In this document: positions 33,730 through 46,015 of the stretch, in pieces
Position numbering within the stretch: the stretch's first letter is position 1
How the letters are laid out: every line of letters begins with the position of its first letter
Assembly: GCA_011037195.1 (NCBI GenBank)
Contig: JAAEAF010002760.1
Span: 336,380 to 400,379 of the forward strand
Direction of reading: 5' to 3'
DNA from: Triatoma infestans
Lineage: Eukaryota > Arthropoda > Insecta > Hemiptera > Reduviidae
Length of the DNA stretch: 64,000 bases
Position numbers and translations under genes: made by a program
The notes under the pieces: model-generated
Databases searched by the model: none
The model's input: only the letters and a program-made list of their open reading frames with translations
What the model was told of the DNA's origin: nothing

Positions 33730-34200
33730 TCCTGTCCTCCAGTCTTCTTCAACCATAATCCTCTCCATGTAACATACCTGACAATAGACTTACGTTGAAC
33801 CCACACACAAGACTTAAAAGACAAGCATTGATTAAAAAGGCCAAACTTCTTTACAGACTTATCGGAAGACGATCCAAATTACCTATAGAATTCAAAATAC
33901 TGATATATATTTCTATAATCAAAACCAATTTGGACTTAAGGACTTGAATTGTGGGGCTCAGCTAAACCTTACGAACCATTCAGACATTTCCAATCTAAGC
34001 TACTTTTCGAAGGAGAATTTGAAACGAGCCCTTAATATTCATTTGTATGGAGGAGAATTGCCGAGGATAGAATTTCAGATAGGACCTAGAAAGAAAAAAG
34101 AAAAACAGAACGGCCTTGAATAATAAGCGGAAGATACGGAATTAAGACATCTAAGAGAAAGACAATGGATACACCGACAGGAGCAATCCGAGCCAATTAA
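33730..34200 (+). pseudogene. LINE reverse-transcriptase C-terminal fragment
   Basis: Plus-strand phrases HTQDLKDKH-like in one frame and KLLYRLIGRRSKLPIEFKI, LELWGSAKP and FQSKLL in others match the C-terminal part of a Jockey-type non-LTR reverse transcriptase. The same region, better preserved, is on the minus strand at 60.1-60.5 kb. Several frameshifts and stops make it dead. Confidence 0.75.
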
Positions 34201-34288
34201 CGTAGTTGTTTATCTGTGATTGTATTTGACAGTCAGAAGATATTAGAAACATTCTTTAAACCCAATTTAAATCAAGATTACTTGAAAA

Positions 34289-34616
34289 TATAATGGGGTT
34301 TTTGAGGAGAGAAATTAGGTTTGATTAAATGAACGATATATGCTGACACTAATGTAATGTAGCTATGTTTACACTAACTGCACTGGACTTTATAATGAAA
34401 ATGAAAAATGAATGGTGAGAGTAATATGACACGATGCGACGACTGGTGTAGAGTTGTATGGTTGTATATGATTTAGATAGATTCCCACTGTCTTATATAC
34501 ACAGGTTCTCCCACTCTAGCCTGCCTAAGTCAGAGAATAGTCTCTGTTAACCAGAGAGAGCCTCTCTTCTCTCTGCTGTGGTTGCATTCTCTTTCGTGTG
34601 GATGGGGGTTATTACA
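34289..34616 (+). mobile_element. LTR, 328 bp, probably solo
   Basis: It matches the 40.2-kb LTR over its whole length with the same size. It starts TATAATGG and ends TTATTACA. Shared phrases are GAGGAGAGAAATTAGG, GTTTACACTAACTGCAC, CTTATATACACAGG (a probable TATA region) and CTCCCACTCTAGCC. Neither a primer-binding site nor pol sequence follows. Flanks (GAAAA left, AAAAA right) do not give an informative duplication. Confidence 0.85.
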
Positions 34617-35640
34617 AAAAAAAAAAATATTAAGATGTAAACAAAAAAAGTACAAAATATTACTCAGTTATAATAGAGTAGGATTAAAACTTAATGCCTT
34701 CAGAAAAATAATACCGTAGAGTTTAACATAAAGAAAATTGAGTGATAAAGATCATTCAGATTCGGATATAATAGATATACATATTATATACTTAAAATAA
34801 TAAAGTTAATTAGTTAAACTGATACCAGTTTATCCAGGTTTAACAAATTAAAAAAAATGTGAGAGGTAATTAATAAAGATTGCTTAATTTATTTATTTAT
34901 TTTTTTTAATAAGAGTTAAAAGTTAAAAACAAATACAATCAATAATTATAATTGCAAAAGAATTAATAAAGGATTACACATAACTAAATAAAAGAAAGAA
35001 GGTCGGTCATATTTTAACATTTAGTTAATATTTTAATATTTAAAAAATGATTAGAATAACAAATCGCACCCATACATTATGTCCTTTGCCCCAAATTATT
35101 TTTAGCCTAATTGATTATTATGTTTCTTTATGGAACAATTAATTTCCCATTAGAAATATTTGTTTATTAAACTTAAATAAATTAAGTGAGTACGTTTATT
35201 GAATCTTTTGTAATTATTATATAAACATAATATATAGGTTTATTAACATTCGTTTGTTTATTATAATGGTTACAGTTTTAAGTTTTTTTTTTTTTTTTTG
35301 GCGCCTTTTAATATGTTTTTGCTTTTCAAACTTGTCTCCGCAGTCTGGGATGGCACGTATTTTCTTTACCTTGTGGCATCCAACACTCTTTTATGTCCAG
35401 AAAGACGTAGAACAAGGTTCCACAAATCCTCTCTTGGCCATCGATCCAGTCGACTAGAGTGAGTGTGAACACCACCTAGTTATGCCAACACTTATTAACA
35501 AATTATTTTGGGCATTTACGCATAAATATTCCTCCGCCTGGACGTATTAAATTGTACTGAATTTTATTTCATAGACTCTTGTTAACAATATGCTATTTTA
35601 TATATGGATTATTATTGATGGACCCAAAATTGTTATTGAT
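34617..35640. other. No recognisable feature
   Basis: AT-rich. A less AT-rich patch at about 35320-35500 was not identified. Confidence 0.5.
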
Positions 35641-35649
35641 CATCTTAAT

Positions 35650-35976
35650 GTTATTGTTGCAGAATGAGAGAAAATTGATGAGGAAGGGTTTTTTGAGAAA
35701 TAAGCTAGAATGATTGCTGAACACTGTATAATAAAATAGAGACACAAAAACTGGCCAGGACATTACACGTAAATAGAAATTAGGTGGCGAGAGATTTAGA
35801 CTGAGTAAAGAAAAGGGTAATTGGTTGCTGACGCGTTGTAAACTGTTGTAAAGACTGTCCTTCTATAGGGCTAGCTTGGCTGTATATATACAGAGTTCCC
35901 CCAGTCTAGTCTGGCCTAAGTAGCGAGTGAGATTCTCAATTTTTCTTGTTTCTTTCTGCTCTTTGGATCCTATTAC
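35650..35976 (+). mobile_element. LTR, second subfamily
   Basis: It ends GGATCCTATTACA at 35976. Interior phrases GCTGAACACTGTATAAT, GGTTGCTGACGCG, GTATATATACAGAG (TATA region) and AGTCTAGTCTGGCC match the minus-strand LTR at 17.3-17.5 kb and, more distantly, the 55.8-kb copy. The 5' edge is approximate. Confidence 0.72.
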
Positions 35977-37710
35977 ATTTTTAAAGTTATTTTCTTACCA
36001 TGAACTTGTGTCCTTTATTAGTGCTCTCAAGTTTATATTAAGATGGATTACATTTAGTTTTGCTTTTGGCAAAATTGGTATTATTTAATTAATAAAACGG
36101 AGTATTTAACTTAGATGATTTTTTTTTTATATATATATATATATTTGCTTACCTTAAAATATATTCAAAATACATAATATTAATAAAAAAAAATTTGTAT
36201 GATCATTAAATTGTAACAGAACAAAGAATGGCGCCAGCAGTGGCCATATTAAATTTTGTCCCTGAGTTGCAAATGCTGTCTGAATGACCCTTGATTAGAA
36301 CCTCTGAAATTTACACAGGAATGCCAAGAAATCAGTATTATGGCAAGTCTATAAAAATTGTTGTAGATACCTTTTACTGTGGAGAGGGATTTGTTCAGAT
36401 ACAAAAAAAAAAGTGAAAAACTGCAGTAGCTAAGCCATTCTAATTCAGGGTCATATCTGACTACTCGTTGGAGACTAACGTTAAACATGGAGGGAAGTCG
36501 CAGAAAATTGTATTAAGAGTCTGATGCTGAATGTTCAGAAAATAGTCAGTGCAAGCTTCTACTTCCTTGGAGGGGTCCAAGGTCTTTTAAGGACCATACT
36601 GTCATAATAATAAAGAAACTCCAAATGACCCGCCACTTTCAGTATCTTAAATTTTGAAAGTACCAAACGATTGAGCAGATACTTTAAATGTAGACTATCT
36701 CCTTGATATACGAGTAAGTATGTGCACTACATTGTACGTTCACTTAAATAAGCAGATATGCCAGTTTTTAAAGGCAACATTATTGTTCAATAATCTTAAA
36801 GATTGTAAAAAATGTCCAATTATCTGGTACTCATATCTGATGTCAATAACTCTTAGGACTAAAAACATTAAAGTATTCCATAAATAAAAAAATTCATGCT
36901 TTCATTCATTATTTAGTGAATAGTAAAACAGCTGAGATGTATTGTAACAAAAATAAGAGCATGAAATGGAAGATGATTGAATTACCTCCTGGTTGGTTAC
37001 ATAGAAAAGTAACCTTACAGAAGATAATCTTCACAGCCACCTTTCATACACTGTTGTTAAAAACCTTTGCAATTACCTTCTTAAAACTTTGAACAGTTTA
37101 TCATTTCCAAGCCGACTTCTTTCTATTTCCTGAAGAGCGGTAAACTGGTGGTTAAAATTGCTTTTATAAGTGAAATATTTATCAGTTCTGATCGCAGAGT
37201 GTACAGCTAAAAGAACATAGAATATAAGACGCCTTCTTCTATATTATCGGATGCCAATCAAAACGCGAAGCTTGCCTTAAGGGAATCAAAAATAGTTAGA
37301 TAAAAGTTTTTACAGTGGATTGAATGCTGCTGGTAACGCCCATCTCGTCCATTTTTTTTTTCTCTTTTGGCTGACTATCTGATGTGTACAGCTGCCGCTT
37401 AATAAGAAATCTCTTTCTATTTTTATGCAGAACTCATCGCTGAATTTTAATTTGATGTAATATTTTTGCCTTTTTCAGATCATTGCTTTCATTGACATAA
37501 ATAAATTTGTCTATATAATTTTAACTGATATTTTATGATGTTATTTTTTCAAAAGCACCTATAACCGTTTTAACATGTAGGTTTTAACATTTACCAACTT
37601 CTGTTTAGTTAGTAATAGGGGTCAAAAAATGGATGGCCGGTTAATTTAATTTGTAAAAAGAATTCTGAGTGCGTCAAATCTATGTGTCACTGAGAAATTT
37701 TCTATTAAAG
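35977..37710. other. No recognised gene
   Basis: Contains an (AT)n tract near 36130. Around 36230-36620 and 37000-37450 composition is more balanced, but no reading frame longer than 80 codons shows a recognisable motif. Confidence 0.45.
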
Positions 37711-37716
37711 TAGATT

Positions 37717-38093
37717 AGATTGTTATAGGGGGAGGGGGGGTTATTGCACTGCTACCTGAAAGATCTATTGTGCTCACCGAAGCCTTCTCAGTACACCGAA
37801 GTGGTGCCTATCACCGGAAGTAAGCTGTAGAGGCTCCTAGGAAGTGAAAATCTAAGGGCACCATGCTGGATCCGAACACGGGACCTCTGCATTGCTAATA
37901 CAGCACGCTACCACTGAGCTAATCCCTTCCTTCTCCCTTGGCTTACAACAATAAACTAGGGATGGAGACTTATTTGTCCTTGTCTGTAAAGGCACAGTGT
38001 ATGTATTGTGTACTGTTCTGATAAAGTGCATGGAGTACTGAACTGTGGTAATCCGTAGGGTCGCTACTTCCCAAGTAACCGTGGGCTTCTATT
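37717..38093 (-). mobile_element. SINE-A, full-length copy with 5' leader
   Basis: On the minus strand: leader (CACGGTTACTTGGGAAG, GTAGCGACC, CTACGGATTACCACAG, CAGTACTCCATGCAC), then GGGATTAGCTCAGTGGTAG, CGGGTTCGATC-type B region, body and a tail ending CAATAACCCC. A match to TATAACAATCTAATCTAC follows. It confirms that the leader moves with the SINE. Confidence 0.85.
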
Positions 38094-38182
38094 AAAGTAA
38101 ATAAAGAAATAATACTTTTATTAAAAAAAAATAATACAGTGAATTACACTATAACTATTACACTATTCTGAATTGAAATATC

Positions 38183-38352
38183 TGTTGCGGACCTTCTCAG
38201 TGCTCATTACAGACAACACGGTTCATTACCGGCCGTTAAGCTATACAGGCTTCTAGAAAAAGAATTCCTAGGGTAGCATTGCTAGACTCGAACCCAGGAC
38301 TTCCGTGTGGGAATCCAACGCACTATATTCTGAGTAATCAACTCCCAAATAT
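38183..38352 (-). mobile_element. SINE-A, diverged copy
   Basis: On the minus strand a B box GGGTTCGAGTC, a body reading CCTAGGAATTC and AGCTTAACGGCC, and CCGTGTTGTCTGTAATGAG match the family. It lacks the leader. Confidence 0.75.
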
Positions 38353-40200
38353 ACTTACTATTAAAAAAAATGAATTTAACTCATTACAAATTTTAATTCA
38401 CTTATAATTTAATATCTATTTGATTACATAACAAACTTTTTAAAGAAAAAATCAATATAAAATAATTATTTAGAAAAAACGACTTACAGCGTTTATAATA
38501 AAAAAATAAAAAAAAATCTCTGATAATCTTTAGAATATACTTATCAGTATCACTAATATATTTTTCATATTATTATTCCATCAATAAATAATCAATTGAT
38601 ATATTAAATTAAAATACAGTAAAAAAAACAGTTTTAATTGTAATAAATAAACTAATAAATTACAGATATAATTAAATTACAGTTATCATAATTATTCACC
38701 AGTTCTATATTAATTACATTTATTTTCTCATACCAGTTCTTATCATCTGGCGCCTTTCCACAAATCATTAATCACAAAGATTATTGTCTGAAATTATATA
38801 TAAAATGTTTCATTAAGAATACAAGGATATTTTCTGTTTCTATCTTTTAAAAATAATCAATTATATGAAATATTTTATTATTATGTTAGTATTTGTAATA
38901 GAATAAAATTTATTGCATTGAATATGCGATATTTATTCTTTAGATGTACCTAACTTACATTTTTTTTTGGCGAATTCTCGGCCGGAAGTTTTTATATCAT
39001 AAAGATTATGACCTTGTCGTAAGGCTGTCATGAAACCCGCTTGAAAAAAGCGCATTATCTTTTATTTTTATATTTGTAACTAGCATTTGATTGTGGATGT
39101 GTAAAATTATAGAAAATTTGTTTACATTATAATTTAAATTCTTTTGAAAGCATGTAAGTAAGTAAGTAAGTAAATAAGTAAATGAAGAGATTATAGCTAT
39201 TTGAAAATAAAGCCCGTTTATATCGTAGGCACTTTATGTCTTAAAAATAATTCAATGTTTAATCGTAAATATTTTAATTATTCAACAAAGGAATCATTTA
39301 TAAATATTTTTCCCAATGAAGAGTATTGATTAAATAATTATATTAGAATCAAAAGAATGTTCGCAAAATTTTCTATTTAAATACCACAAATACGATCATT
39401 TGTTTGAATAATTTATTAACTTGTGTACTGTTTCTATAATATAATCTTATTTACTCTGAAATTTTCGTTGAAACAAGGCGTTTGGATGGCGGGATGTTCA
39501 TCAGAGCACAGAGCGACAATATGTCGATCTTCCTTCATGATGCTTCCTGGGTTAGTTAGTATACAGCTAAATATATAGCATACGATTGAATCATAAATCG
39601 TAAGTAATTACATAACAAACCTACTTTATTGGGTAGATTAAATTACAAAGTTGGATAACCACTTCACGATCTACAACGTCTAATGGTCTATTGTGGTATC
39701 CGTTCATTTGTGTGCTCACTTTCCAATTCTGTCTTTTGATTAGACTTATTTACGTCGTACAGAAATATGATTGCACATAGCTTTTTCGACGATGATCTTT
39801 TTTTTTCTCTTCCATTACATGAACTACTGACAAGTAACTCTTCACCTCAGATACAGTGAAGTGTTGATTATTTTTTTCCAAAAAGTTATCAATTGCCAAA
39901 TCCATACAGTAGTTGAGAGGAGACCCCTATCTTTCTAGTTACCTTAATTAATACAAAATTCCGGGCATTTTTAACAGTTCTGAGCAGTTATTTACAATTT
40001 AGAAAATTAATTAAAAACCCTACAGTTGTGATATACATTTTGCATCTCCTACCCTGTTCAACAGTTCAAGTTTGCATGCAGTTTATGGAACTATTTCAAA
40101 GTAGATTACTACAAATACATAATATATTTTTTTATGTACATCAAATGTATTACTCGGCTGTAAACAATTTAATAGTTGTGTATTTTCCAACACGTTATTT
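38353..40200. other. No recognised gene
   Basis: AT-rich. Includes a (TAAG)n-like run (about 39151-39182), the SINE-C tail scrap listed separately, and around 39480-39530 a weak foldback-like motif with CUGAUGA on the minus strand but no usable stem II. Confidence 0.5.
38966..39070 (+). mobile_element. SINE-C tail fragment
   Basis: The end CATGAAACCCGCTTGAAAAAAGCGCATTATC parallels the SINE-C end (GCCCGCCTGAAAAAATAGGCATTAC). Upstream similarity is weak. Confidence 0.45.
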
Positions 40201-40210
40201 GGTTCCCATA

Positions 40211-40538
40211 TATAATGGAGTTGTTGAGGAGAGAAATTAGGTTTGATTAAATGAACGAGATATGAAGACACTAATATATAATGTAGCTAAGTTTACACTA
40301 ACTGCACTGGACTTTATAATGAAAATGATAGAATGAATGGTGTGAGTAAAGATATGACATGATGCGATGTACATTTGTATGGTTGTATCTGATAGATATC
40401 CTGTAGATAGATTCCCACTGGCTTATATACATAGGTTTTCCCACTCTAGCCTGCCTAAGTCAGAGAGTAGTCTCTGTTAACCAGAGAGGGCCTCTCTTCT
40501 CTCTGCTGTGGTTGCATTAGCTTTGTGGTACCATTACA
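40211..40538 (+). mobile_element. Solo LTR with 5-bp target duplication
   Basis: The LTR begins TATAATGG and ends CCATTACA, length 328. It is flanked by CCATA at 40206-40210 and 40539-40543. A probable TATA region (CTTATATACATAGG) lies near 40424. LTR ends are usually TG...CA; here the first dinucleotide reads TA, as in the 34.3-kb copy. With intact duplication and no internal region, this is a solo LTR left by recombination. A 70-codon opening across its left edge is chance. Confidence 0.92.
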
Positions 40539-40649
40539 CCATATCTTCATTAATATTAGATCTCTGGTAACAAAGTAAAGACCAGAAAAGCTTAAAATTT
40601 AATTTAAATGATATTTTATTAACTTTCTCCCTATCATCAACATTTAGCC

Positions 40650-40803
40650 GAAACATTGATATAAAGTCTACCCAAGTCTATAGGCTATTTCATTAGGCAA
40701 CAGTTTCTCAATCGCTGGAACATTGATATAAAGTCGAAACATTGATATAAAGTCTACCCAAGTCTATAGGCTATTTCATTAGGCAACAGTTGCTCAATCG
40801 CTG
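40650..40803 (+). repeat. Tandem duplication, 86-base period
   Basis: GAAACATTGATATAAAGTC starts at 40650 and 40736. The shared block runs to CTCAATCGCTGGA with one difference. A shorter 24-base duplication of AACATTGATATAAAGTC sits at the join. Confidence 0.92.
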
Positions 40804-42100
40804 GACTGTATACCAAAATTGGCCCACACAAAACTAATATTATTATAAAATGATTTAGATAAAAAGAAAATCACAGAAATGCATTGTTATTGCCTATTGT
40901 AATACGAGATGTATTACTACCTATTATTCTACGATTCTATTTGTAAAAGTGAACACTCCCAGATATAGCTTGCAATTTTTTTTTTTGCAAAATTAAATAA
41001 AATAGTACGTATATTAATACTAATTCTTTCATCAGAGCGCATCGAAAAAATTGAGTGACTATCCAATCGATAAAAATGAGATTCCAAAAACGAATTTAGC
41101 AATATTGACTGGGAATTATTTTAAATACTGATATCTTTATTTTTGATTGAACAATAATTTTGTTCCATAACAAAAGAAGAAAGTGGAAAGAAAAAAAAAG
41201 AAATTAATTGCTTTTCCTTAAAAAAAAAAAAAAAAGGAAATTATTTTACAATAAACCGGAAATAACACTTTCTTTGTTTTGTTTTTTCAATATATTTCAC
41301 AAAGTAACACCCTAAACATCACTATGCTGAAAATTCTTATTTGATAACTTCGTTAGATTATAGAGAATCGTGTCTTGTTTCAATTATTATACAATCACAG
41401 CTAGATTTCTATTATAGCTTGCACTTCTTCTATGACTATGAAGCAACATTAGGATATATATTTTCCATTATTTCTCTTCTATTAGAAAGGAATATCGGTG
41501 TGTGGAATTTAAAGCATCCAAAGAAGTATGTGATAAAAGTAAAAAGAGAGATATCGTGAAAGGAAAAATACAATAAATAAGACTTGGAAGATTTTTCAGT
41601 CTAATTTAAGAGGTTTTTTTTTTTTCTATTCCTTCCAAAAATTTGCAATGATATTTATTTAATTTTCAAAAAAGACACTAAAGATTCGTATTGTTTATAA
41701 TCAAGTTTTCTTAAGAATTATTCATTCAGAGAAGCTGTCCATCAACATAATATAAACTAATTTCAATGTTTGTGAAATATCATTTATTATTAAATTTTTT
41801 AATTGTCCTTAGTAAAAATTTTTCAGATATAAAACAGTCGCAAATATGATAAAAATATCACCATGAAATTCCATCGAAATCATTGAACTGAACGATCCGA
41901 AAAAATTAGGACAAAATTTCATTTGTAAAGGACCTAAACTTGGTTTAAATATGGATAAGGATAGTGAGATTCAGTCTTAAAAAAAAAAACAAAAAAACTT
42001 ACTTTATACCGACATTTCTACGAATATATTGTCTTTATCAAGTCTTACAACATAAAAATACAAAGGGTTCTCTTAGAAACAAATCGGAAAACAGCAGTGA
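40804..42100. other. No recognised gene; decayed foldback-like motif near 42015
   Basis: AT-rich. At about 41990-42040 the minus strand reads UUGAUAA, a poor stem II, GAAAUGUCGG, similar to the B3/B4 motifs and just left of the Penelope-like fragment. Confidence 0.45.
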
Positions 42101-42109
42101 GAAAATAAT

Positions 42110-42500
42110 AGCAAACCTATGAATCCCAATTCCACTTTTCTTCCCAAATATATCTCCTTTCCTTATGAAAGAAATCTATCGGAAAAAATGTCCAAAATCC
42201 TCATACCATATAACATCATCCTAGCACATAAAACAACCAATACAATGTACAATCTTTTCACTAAATTAAATGATCCTAACCCCAACACAATTACAATCAA
42301 ATATTATATATAAAATAAATTGCCAACAATGTCCAGCCACCTATATTGGTCAAACGAAACAATATTTAAAGAACAGGTTATACCAACACGATTATGACTG
42401 TAGAAAAAACAAACCTAACTCTGAAAACATAACGCATCACTAAACATCATACTGAAAAAAGACACGATTTTGATTTAAATATTTGAATTTTTACTTTTAG
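42110..42500 (+). pseudogene. Penelope-like element: GIY-YIG endonuclease fragment
   Basis: A 64-codon frame (42119-42313) matches the linker before the endonuclease (SFPYERNLSEKMSKIL, NLFTKLNDPNP). After one frame change the plus strand reads KINCQQCPATYIGQTKQYL and NRLYQHDYDC (about 42310-42400), holding the CxxC, YIG and R...H features of the GIY-YIG domain. A decayed KHH.KK-type and DFDF-like end follows by 42480. Only the 3' part of the polyprotein is present. It is close in sequence to the minus-strand fragment at 30.2-30.6 kb. Confidence 0.85.
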
Positions 42501-42819
42501 AAAATAACAAATTTACCTGATCATTTTAATGATTTGTACTAATTATTTTTTCTACTTGACATTTTTTAAATCAACTTTGTAGAACATAAGACAAAATATG
42601 TATAGATAGAGAGCGATCTGTTGTTGCTAATATAAAGGTGGATTTAATTACAGGTAGCATTGAATTTGGAACGATTCCGCGGAACCAGTTTCACTTCCAA
42701 GCGTTTCTATTCGCTGGATTCAGTCATTTGATTTATTCGTTCACTTCGGAACGAAATAATTTGAATCAAATCCGGTCTCGAGGTCTAGTCTGATCCACGG
42801 ATTCAGCCAAAAGAGTGTC

Positions 42820-43090
42820 CAGATCGGTATGGGGTTCAGAAATTCATTCCAATTATTCTGCTGCCAGTATACACTGTGTGTGCGTGTGTGTATGTGTGTG
42901 TGTTTTTTTGTTTGTATGTAAGTTAATAGAATATCTCTCAGGAAGCTAAGACTAGGTATTCCGTAAGATACTACCAAGCATCAGACACGAAGATATCAGA
43001 CAAAATCCATCAACCGGAAGTGCGATTCTACTGAATGGGTTTTCGTGATTCACTTGAAAACGACTCCAGCAATTTTTTGTTTTTTTTAAC
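42820..43090 (+). repeat. CCGGAA element, diverged central fragment
   Basis: A GT-rich tract (42866-42903), then GGTATTCCGTAAGATAC, CATCAGACAC, ATCAACCGGAAGTGCG, CTACTGAATGGGTTTTCG and GAAAACGACTCC follow the family order. The 5' terminus is missing. Confidence 0.65.
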
Positions 43091-44970
43091 CTCTAGATAA
43101 TTTTTTAACGTAAAATAATTTTTTTTTCAATCTAAGATTAGATTTACTTGTTTCAAAACAATTGAGTACCTTATCTTAATTAATTTTATAATAAATATAA
43201 TTATTCTTTTCATTTGATTAAAATAATATTTTATTTAAAATCTTTCTTTTATTTTTGAAAACCGTTTTTTTAATTCGTAAATATTACGAATTAGATAGAA
43301 CTACTCAGCTTCCATTTTGTGGTTTTGACATCATCAACCATTGATTACTTTTTTTCAATTGCTTTCAATGTCATCCCATTCAATACTTTGAAAAATAATA
43401 AGATATAATCTACTCAGCTTAGGCTTGCAAGGTTTAATTTTTTCCGATAGAAATTTCATTACTAAGTAATTGTCGTCCTTGAATTAGTTACGCTAAGAAT
43501 TATCTATTTCATTTTTAAATAATACAAACAAATCAAAAAGAAAGCAAGAAAATAGTCTTTGAAATATGTGATTTTTATTGCGTGCAAGCATTGTATATTT
43601 CATTCAGCTACAATATAAATAAATAACCATTTTATAATGCACAAACATGTATTTATATAATCAGTACAGTGGTAATTAATGCTGACTTACTGCTTGCAAT
43701 ACATAAATATATATGTAACAAGTGTTTAAATATATAATATTGACAACAAATCGAGACATGATTAAAATGATTTTCTTGGCTAACATAACCAGTAAGGCCG
43801 TATTATTTCTTTTTCCTTTTCTTTATATCAAATTTGCTTATAAGCAGAGCTATTGCTTATAAGTATTGATTGCATCCTGGATCTTTTAAGGCCCGTTTTT
43901 GTGTTTGTTTATAGGTGAGTATGTATTCTTCAAAAGTCTGAGCATTTAAGTGTAAATTAATGATTTTGTGCTGAAAGTTTGTGTAAGGGTATGCTAACCC
44001 TGCCAAGCGGGGGTGAAATGCGTATGTGCATAGAGATTATAACTTAACTTAAATCTTAGTTTATGAATAACCTTAAAGTATAAAAAAAATAGAATACAAC
44101 CTCTTCTTACCAGCGAGAGAAAAAAATCACAGCAATAAAATAAAATCAAATGATGATTTCTTAAATACTAGATATAGATGAAGAGAAAACGACCATCACA
44201 GCCAACGAGCTCTCTCTTTTAAAGCGAATAGTTGGGTTCGATTCATATATCCCAGTCGTGCGTAAAGTTAGGAAGCTACTTAACTCAGGTTACGAATGTA
44301 AAAAAACATCTCGATGGCGACCATAGAAAATGTTGATCAAATGTTCATACACAAAAATTGCTCCTTTACGGCCTTACCTTCTTTGGTTGTTGCGCCGGAA
44401 GTATACCTAGTTTAGTTTACGGAAAGGGAAAGGTTTGACCTAATGGAGGTTTTGCAATTTAACTAAACTGTTATTAATGTTGTGAGAAAGGTGGCGACAA
44501 AACAGCGGCTGTTCAACAACACACCTTTCGGTGAAAATAGCACCTGACTGGTGCTAGAGACCTTAACTTTTCAAGGGCTGGGTTCAATTTAGTTATATTT
44601 TCTTTGACACTCAGTGTATATATTAATAAGTCGATAAGGAAGTACTATAGAAATACTTTCTTTGCCATGAAATAAACACTATTAAGGGATCATTTCAATT
44701 GGAAGGGTTATTCCTTTTGCAGAACTTCTATTTAGAATATAACTGACTAAATCAGCTTAACTAAGTGCAATATTTGATTTAGCTTACATGCGACTGATTA
44801 ATTGCATAATCAACCAACCGTGCAGGCCCTACAACTAGTGTTGTTCGCATTGTTAAAGTGGGAAATCCACAGCGTTGCCAGACGAACAAAATTGGATAAA
44901 TATAACGATAACTTTTCAGAAGTAATAATAATTTTTAGCTTGAAGCAAAACATTTTAATTTATCAAATCA
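43091..44970. other. No recognised gene
   Basis: AT-rich to 44150. From 44160 to 44600 composition is more balanced. A B-box-like GGGTTCGATTC lies at about 44235-44245, but no A box and no second copy support a SINE. Confidence 0.45.
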
Positions 44971-45239
44971 TTTTTACTTTCTCTTACCGCTGATTACAGG
45001 TAATATTTGATATCGAGTTTTCAGTGGAAACAAATGTTTTTCTGAGCCCAAAAGAATGGTTTCTAAAAATTGTTCTGTATATAAATAAAATGTATGTGTG
45101 TACATAACTCAAGCACAGAAAATTGCAAGAATCGAAAAACTTGGTATTTTGTTTAAGTTCTATCTGGGATTCGACATTTAAGTTGGTCACAATAGGCTTA
45201 TATATTATGTGAGCCTATCATTGTATGAATAAAAATGTA

Positions 45240-46015
45240 TATTAGTTGAAAAAAAAATGTTAATACTAAAGAATATGCTTCCGCACCTCGGGCCACGACA
45301 CCTACCTAATATGGTGGTTGGACATTGCACAAGCGTAGGCTGGAACTCGAAAGCGTAAGAGGGGCTTAATAAAACACGCAATTATGAAAGTTAACAAAGC
45401 AATAAAGTTTTAATTGGCTTACCTTGAAGATGCGGTTATGATGAATGAGAAGCGTATGTTGAGCCGGAGAAGCTGTGAAGGACGCTAGGAAGCGTAAAAG
45501 ATTGTAAAGGATGCTGTTTATATGTGTAAATATATTCGGGTGTGGATGTGAATGAAAGGAAGTTGCGGGAAAGGTAATTAATGAATGAAGCGGTACGGAA
45601 GCGTGCGTTCGTTGATGCGAATAAGACCTCTCGGAAGCTGGTTGGAGGCAGAGATGAAAGGCCGGTGTGGTAAACGCAATACACCCGTGGAGGCGGTGAA
45701 ATTTGCTGAAGAAGCAGTAAAGATTCTGAGGCAGAGAACAAATACACACATATGCATGTGAAGTGAGCCAAACGACAAGTGAAGAAAAGGCATGATTAAC
45801 CAGGGAAAAGGGGGTGGCCACAAGAGGGTAGAGTGAAAACCAACTTCCGGAGATGCGAGAGAATTGGCGGGAGAGAATTAAAAAGGGGAGAAAAACAGGA
45901 AAAAAATGCCGGACGACGCGGGCGCATGCGGAAGTTTTAAACCTACAGACACAACCGGGCAAGACGACGCAATAGACATTAAGCATGCCAGAATAAAAAT
46001 AGGCATTATTGTATT
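45240..46015 (+). mobile_element. SINE-C tail, interrupted
   Basis: The left half (45250-45326) reads AATGTTAATACTAAAG, GCTTCCGCACC, GGCCACGACACCTA and GGTGGTTGGACATT. The right half (45975-46010) continues TTAAGCATGCCAG, AATAAAAATAGGCATTATT. In the complete SINE-C these halves are contiguous. The tRNA-like head is absent. Confidence 0.82.
45327..45974. mobile_element. 648-bp GC-richer insertion of unknown type
   Basis: It is bounded by GACATT at 45321-45326 and 45975-45980, with the host SINE contiguous across the site. Ends are GCACAAGCG... and ...ACGCAATA; no inverted repeat between them is evident and neither end is a canonical LTR end. The plus strand is purine-rich, so three minus-strand frames are open. 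The longest (206 codons, 45986-45366) starts outside the insert in the SINE and is Ser/Pro/Phe/His-rich without a known motif. It is probably not a true protein. A solo LTR with altered ends is possible. Confidence 0.7.

Noticed and set aside
34289..40538. Full-length LTR retrotransposon bounded by the 34.3 and 40.2 kb LTRs
   Set aside because: No primer-binding site, gag or pol sequence lies between, and the 40.2-kb LTR has its own matching 5-bp duplication on both sides.
44160..44600. Fourth SINE family from a GGGTTCGATTC B-box-like site
   Set aside because: No A box at the right distance and no second copy.
45366..45986. 206-codon minus-strand open frame as a real gene
   Set aside because: It starts in a SINE tail, all three minus frames are open because of strand composition bias, the residues are low-complexity and there is no known domain.
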